From PMG-095 sp049324695 (GTDB lineage: Bacteria > Myxococcota_A > Polyangia > Polyangiales > Polyangiaceae), in NCBI GenBank assembly GCA_049324695.1, contig JBMOMJ010000044.1:38548-102547 (forward strand): DNA of 64,000 nucleotides. The letters run 5' to 3'. Positions 62,229-64,000 of the stretch are shown here, piece after piece (the first letter of the stretch is position 1; each line of letters starts with the position of its first letter). The position numbers and the translations under genes are program-made. The notes beneath the pieces are model-generated. The model was not told the origin of the DNA and made no database searches. It saw only the letters and a program-made list of their open reading frames with translations.

Positions 62229-63142
62229 GCGCTTTCGGCGGGCAACGCCGTTTCGGCGGGCGACGCCGTTTCATCCAAATCCCAGCCCCTGAGCTCACGC
62301 GCGGGCTGCTCGACTACGTAGCGGCCGCGTGCATCACGCTGGAGCTTGGCGGCGGCGTACTCTGGATCGTGAGTGAACAAGCAATAACCTCCGCGCGCCT
62401 CGAGCTCCGCGAAAATGGCTGCCTTCTCATCGATCAAGAGCTCTGGAAAGCGATCGTAACCCATCGTGACCGGCAGATGCACCCACGCGCTGCCCGGCAC
62501 CAAATCGGCGCAGAAGAAAGCCGAGCCGCGTTCACCGCTCACCAGCGTGTGCAGCATGCCAACCGTGTGCCCAAAGGTCAGCCGTGCACTGAAACGCTTA
62601 CCCAGTAGGCGCGTCAGGTCTTCGGGTTGTGCCACGAGCTCGAGACGACCACTCGCCTTCAACAAGGCCGGCAACTCCGGAATGAACGACGCTCTGTCCC
62701 GCGCGTGGGGATGCTCCGCGCGCTCGAATGCCTGCTGGCTCACTACGAAGCGAGCGCGTGGAAACAACAGACTCGGCGCGGCGCCCGCTGCGTAGGGCGC
62801 CAACAGCCCACCTGCATGATCGAAATGCAGATGGCTCAAAATCACCCAGTCGATGCTCGCCGGATCGACACCGAGCCGCGCCAGTGACTCGAGCAGCACG
62901 TGCCGATCCTCCAACACCCCGTAGCGCTCACGCAGCGTCGGCTCGAAAAAACTACCGATCCCCGTCTCGATCAACACCCGCCGCTCAGCGTCCTCCACCA
63001 AAAACGCGCGACATGCGAGCGGCACCCGCCCGAGCTCATCCGGGGGGAGCCAGCGACTCCACAGCGCGCGCGGTGCATTGCCGAACATCGCTCCGCCATC
63101 CAGGCGCTGCGAATTTCCGAGAACCGAGCTCAATTTCAGCAT
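62225..63142 (-). CDS. MBL-fold metallo-hydrolase
   Basis: A protein of 305 residues from the ATG at 63142 (GAAGG nine bases upstream). Metallo-beta-lactamase fold: HLHFDHAGG (HxHxDH), a later His in FGHTVGMLHTL, an Asp in FFCADLVPG and a final His in CLFTHDPEYA, the full binuclear zinc set. An N-terminal LDGGAMFGNAPRALWSRWLPPDE is typical of quorum-quenching-lactonase-like and related small-molecule hydrolases. It is translationally coupled to the glycosyltransferase. The substrate is unknown. Confidence 0.9.
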   Translation of the reverse strand: MLKLSSVLGNSQRLDGGAMFGNAPRALWSRWLPPDELGRVPLACRAFLVEDAERRVLIETGIGSFFEPTLRERYGVLEDRHVLLESLARLGVDPASIDWVILSHLHFDHAGGLLAPYAAGAAPSLLFPRARFVVSQQAFERAEHPHARDRASFIPELPALLKASGRLELVAQPEDLTRLLGKRFSARLTFGHTVGMLHTLVSGERGSAFFCADLVPGSAWVHLPVTMGYDRFPELLIDEKAAIFAELEARGGYCLFTHDPEYAAAKLQRDARGRYVVEQPARELRGWDLDETASPAETALPAESA

Positions 63143-63203
63143 GGCGGAAGACCTTCGTGACAAGCCTGGTTTCGAGCTTGGATCAGAGTGCTAAGAATGG
63201 CCC

Positions 63204-63623
63204 ATGGCCGAAACGATCTTCAGCAAGATCTTGCGCAACGAAATCCCATGCCACAAGGTCTACGAGGACGCTCACGTTCTCGCGTTCTTGGACATCAACC
63301 CGCTCAGCCGCGGCCACGTACTCGTCATTCCGAAAGAACCGGCCGAAACCTTGGACGCCCTCTCGGACGACTCCGCGGCCGCCATCGGTCGTGTCCTCCC
63401 GCGTCTTTGCCGCGCTGTCAAAACCGTCTCGGGTGCCGCCGCGTATAACGTTCTTCAGAACAACGGCTCCGCCGCGCACCAAGCCGTCTTCCACGTCCAC
63501 TTCCACATCATTCCCAAGCCGGATGAAGGCCAAGGTTTGGGGATCCGCTGGCCCACCGGCAAGCTCAGCGGCGACGACGGCAAAGCGCTCGCCGAACAAC
63601 TCAGCCGCGCACTGGGCGAGTGA
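63204..63623 (+). CDS. HIT-family nucleotide-binding hydrolase/transferase
   Basis: A protein of 139 residues, full length for HIT proteins. The N-terminal IFSKILRNEIPCHKVYEDAHVLAFLDINPLSRGHVLVIPKE is characteristic of the Hint/HinT branch, and the triad FHVHFHIIPKP (HxHxH) is at about 94-104. These hydrolyse AMP-lysine or dinucleotide phosphoramidates in the cytoplasm. It is divergent from the MBL gene with 61 bp between. Confidence 0.93.
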   Translation: MAETIFSKILRNEIPCHKVYEDAHVLAFLDINPLSRGHVLVIPKEPAETLDALSDDSAAAIGRVLPRLCRAVKTVSGAAAYNVLQNNGSAAHQAVFHVHFHIIPKPDEGQGLGIRWPTGKLSGDDGKALAEQLSRALGE

Positions 63624-63942
63624 ACTTCACCGCCCAGCGGCATCTGCTCACGCCTGTTGTCTGCCAGGCATAGGTTCGAAGCTCCGAGGAACCGTCAGCC
63701 GCGGCCCCAGTGCTAACGCTGTGAAAGTGTCACTCCACGTCATTCTTGGGTGGCGTAGTTCCCGTTGCTGCCGTTGAAGGCTTCGGCCGCGAGCCGCTAG
63801 CCCATGCGATGCATTCGGGTTTTCTCCCATCCAACTGGGCTGGGTCTATGAGCACGACGCGCGTTGACCCACATGGGCTGAGGATTCATCACATCTCGTG
63901 GAGGCTGGGCGCTCCTGTCGCTCGAATGGACGAAGGCCGGTG
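63624..63942. other. gene-free stretch
   Basis: 319 bp between the HIT gene and the partial gene at the window end. I see no supported coding frame, RNA gene or repeat. Confidence 0.3.
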
Positions 63943-64000
63943 CTAGGCCGTGAGCACCCGGAGCGCCACGCGCAACATTTCCTCCCGAGTCGCGCTGGGA
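63943..64000 (-). CDS. 3' end of a gene entering from beyond the window
   Basis: On the minus strand the frame closed by TAG at 63943-63945 reads PSATREEMLRVALRVLTA. Its helical, charged pattern looks like a genuine protein C-terminus, and it extends to the last base. Too little is visible to name a family. Confidence 0.4.
   Translation of the reverse strand, partial: PSATREEMLRVALRVLTA

Noticed and set aside
1..64000. Prophage, insertion sequence or integrase genes
   Set aside because: No transposase, integrase or phage structural motif was seen in any frame; the mobile-looking signals are limited to the LOG/Wadjet junction and the repeat-flanked Uma2 unit.

Overview
The window looks like chromosomal DNA from a myxobacterium (Myxococcota, probably the Polyangiales/Sorangium-type lineage). 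This is inferred from the high GC content, from lipoproteins and exoenzymes carrying long Gly/Ser/Ala-rich linkers, from C-terminal Cys + membrane helix + Arg-cluster tails of the MYXO-CTERM kind, and from the mix of secreted hydrolases, a hybrid kinase and many single-gene units. A run of 100 N at 49651-49750 marks an assembly gap inside a tandem repeat.

Left part (1-12 kb): the 5' part of a multicopper oxidase lipoprotein gene; a small exported protein; a broken fragment of a LOG-family gene; and a complete type I Wadjet (jetABCD) anti-plasmid operon on the minus strand whose 3' end coincides with the point where the LOG fragment loses homology. Then come a LysR regulator divergent from an SMP-30-like lipoprotein, and a Uma2 nuclease gene bounded by two copies of a terminator-like repeat, the second one directly after a degenerate tRNA-Gly.

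Middle part (12-50 kb): mainly secreted or surface proteins. These are a PHB-depolymerase-like esterase, a DNRLRE/beta-helix protein, Cu/Zn superoxide dismutase, a sorbosone-dehydrogenase/PEBP fusion, a possible permuted NlpC/P60 enzyme, a trypsin-like protease, a beta-helix lipoprotein, a subtilisin-like protease with carbohydrate-binding modules, a GH43 glycosidase and a lamin-tail-domain lipoprotein. Intracellular genes in between include menB, a PAS hybrid histidine kinase, a scramblase-like protein, a gamma-glutamylcyclotransferase-like protein, GNAT, LysR and AraC regulators, PlsC and an ATP-type phosphofructokinase. At 35.8-38.6 kb lies a compact three-gene operon (SAM methyltransferase, ABBA/DMATS-type aromatic prenyltransferase, haem-oxygenase-like diiron enzyme) with a terminator, which looks like a small natural-product pathway.

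Right part (50-64 kb): an HxlR regulator divergent from a membrane protein; a cluster with an LTA-synthase-like phosphatase/transferase, a RibD-like reductase, a GT4 glycosyltransferase, a CDP-alcohol phosphotransferase, an MDR dehydrogenase and an atypical PTPS/QueD-like protein; then a PDZ protein, phosphoglucomutase, a second CDP-alcohol phosphotransferase with an N-terminal nucleotidyltransferase-like region, a frameshifted GT2 translationally coupled to an MBL-fold hydrolase, and a HIT protein. The 52-57.7 kb cluster (pterin-type enzymes plus glycosyl- and phospho-transfer enzymes) and the 35.8-38.6 kb operon are the best candidates for undescribed pathways.
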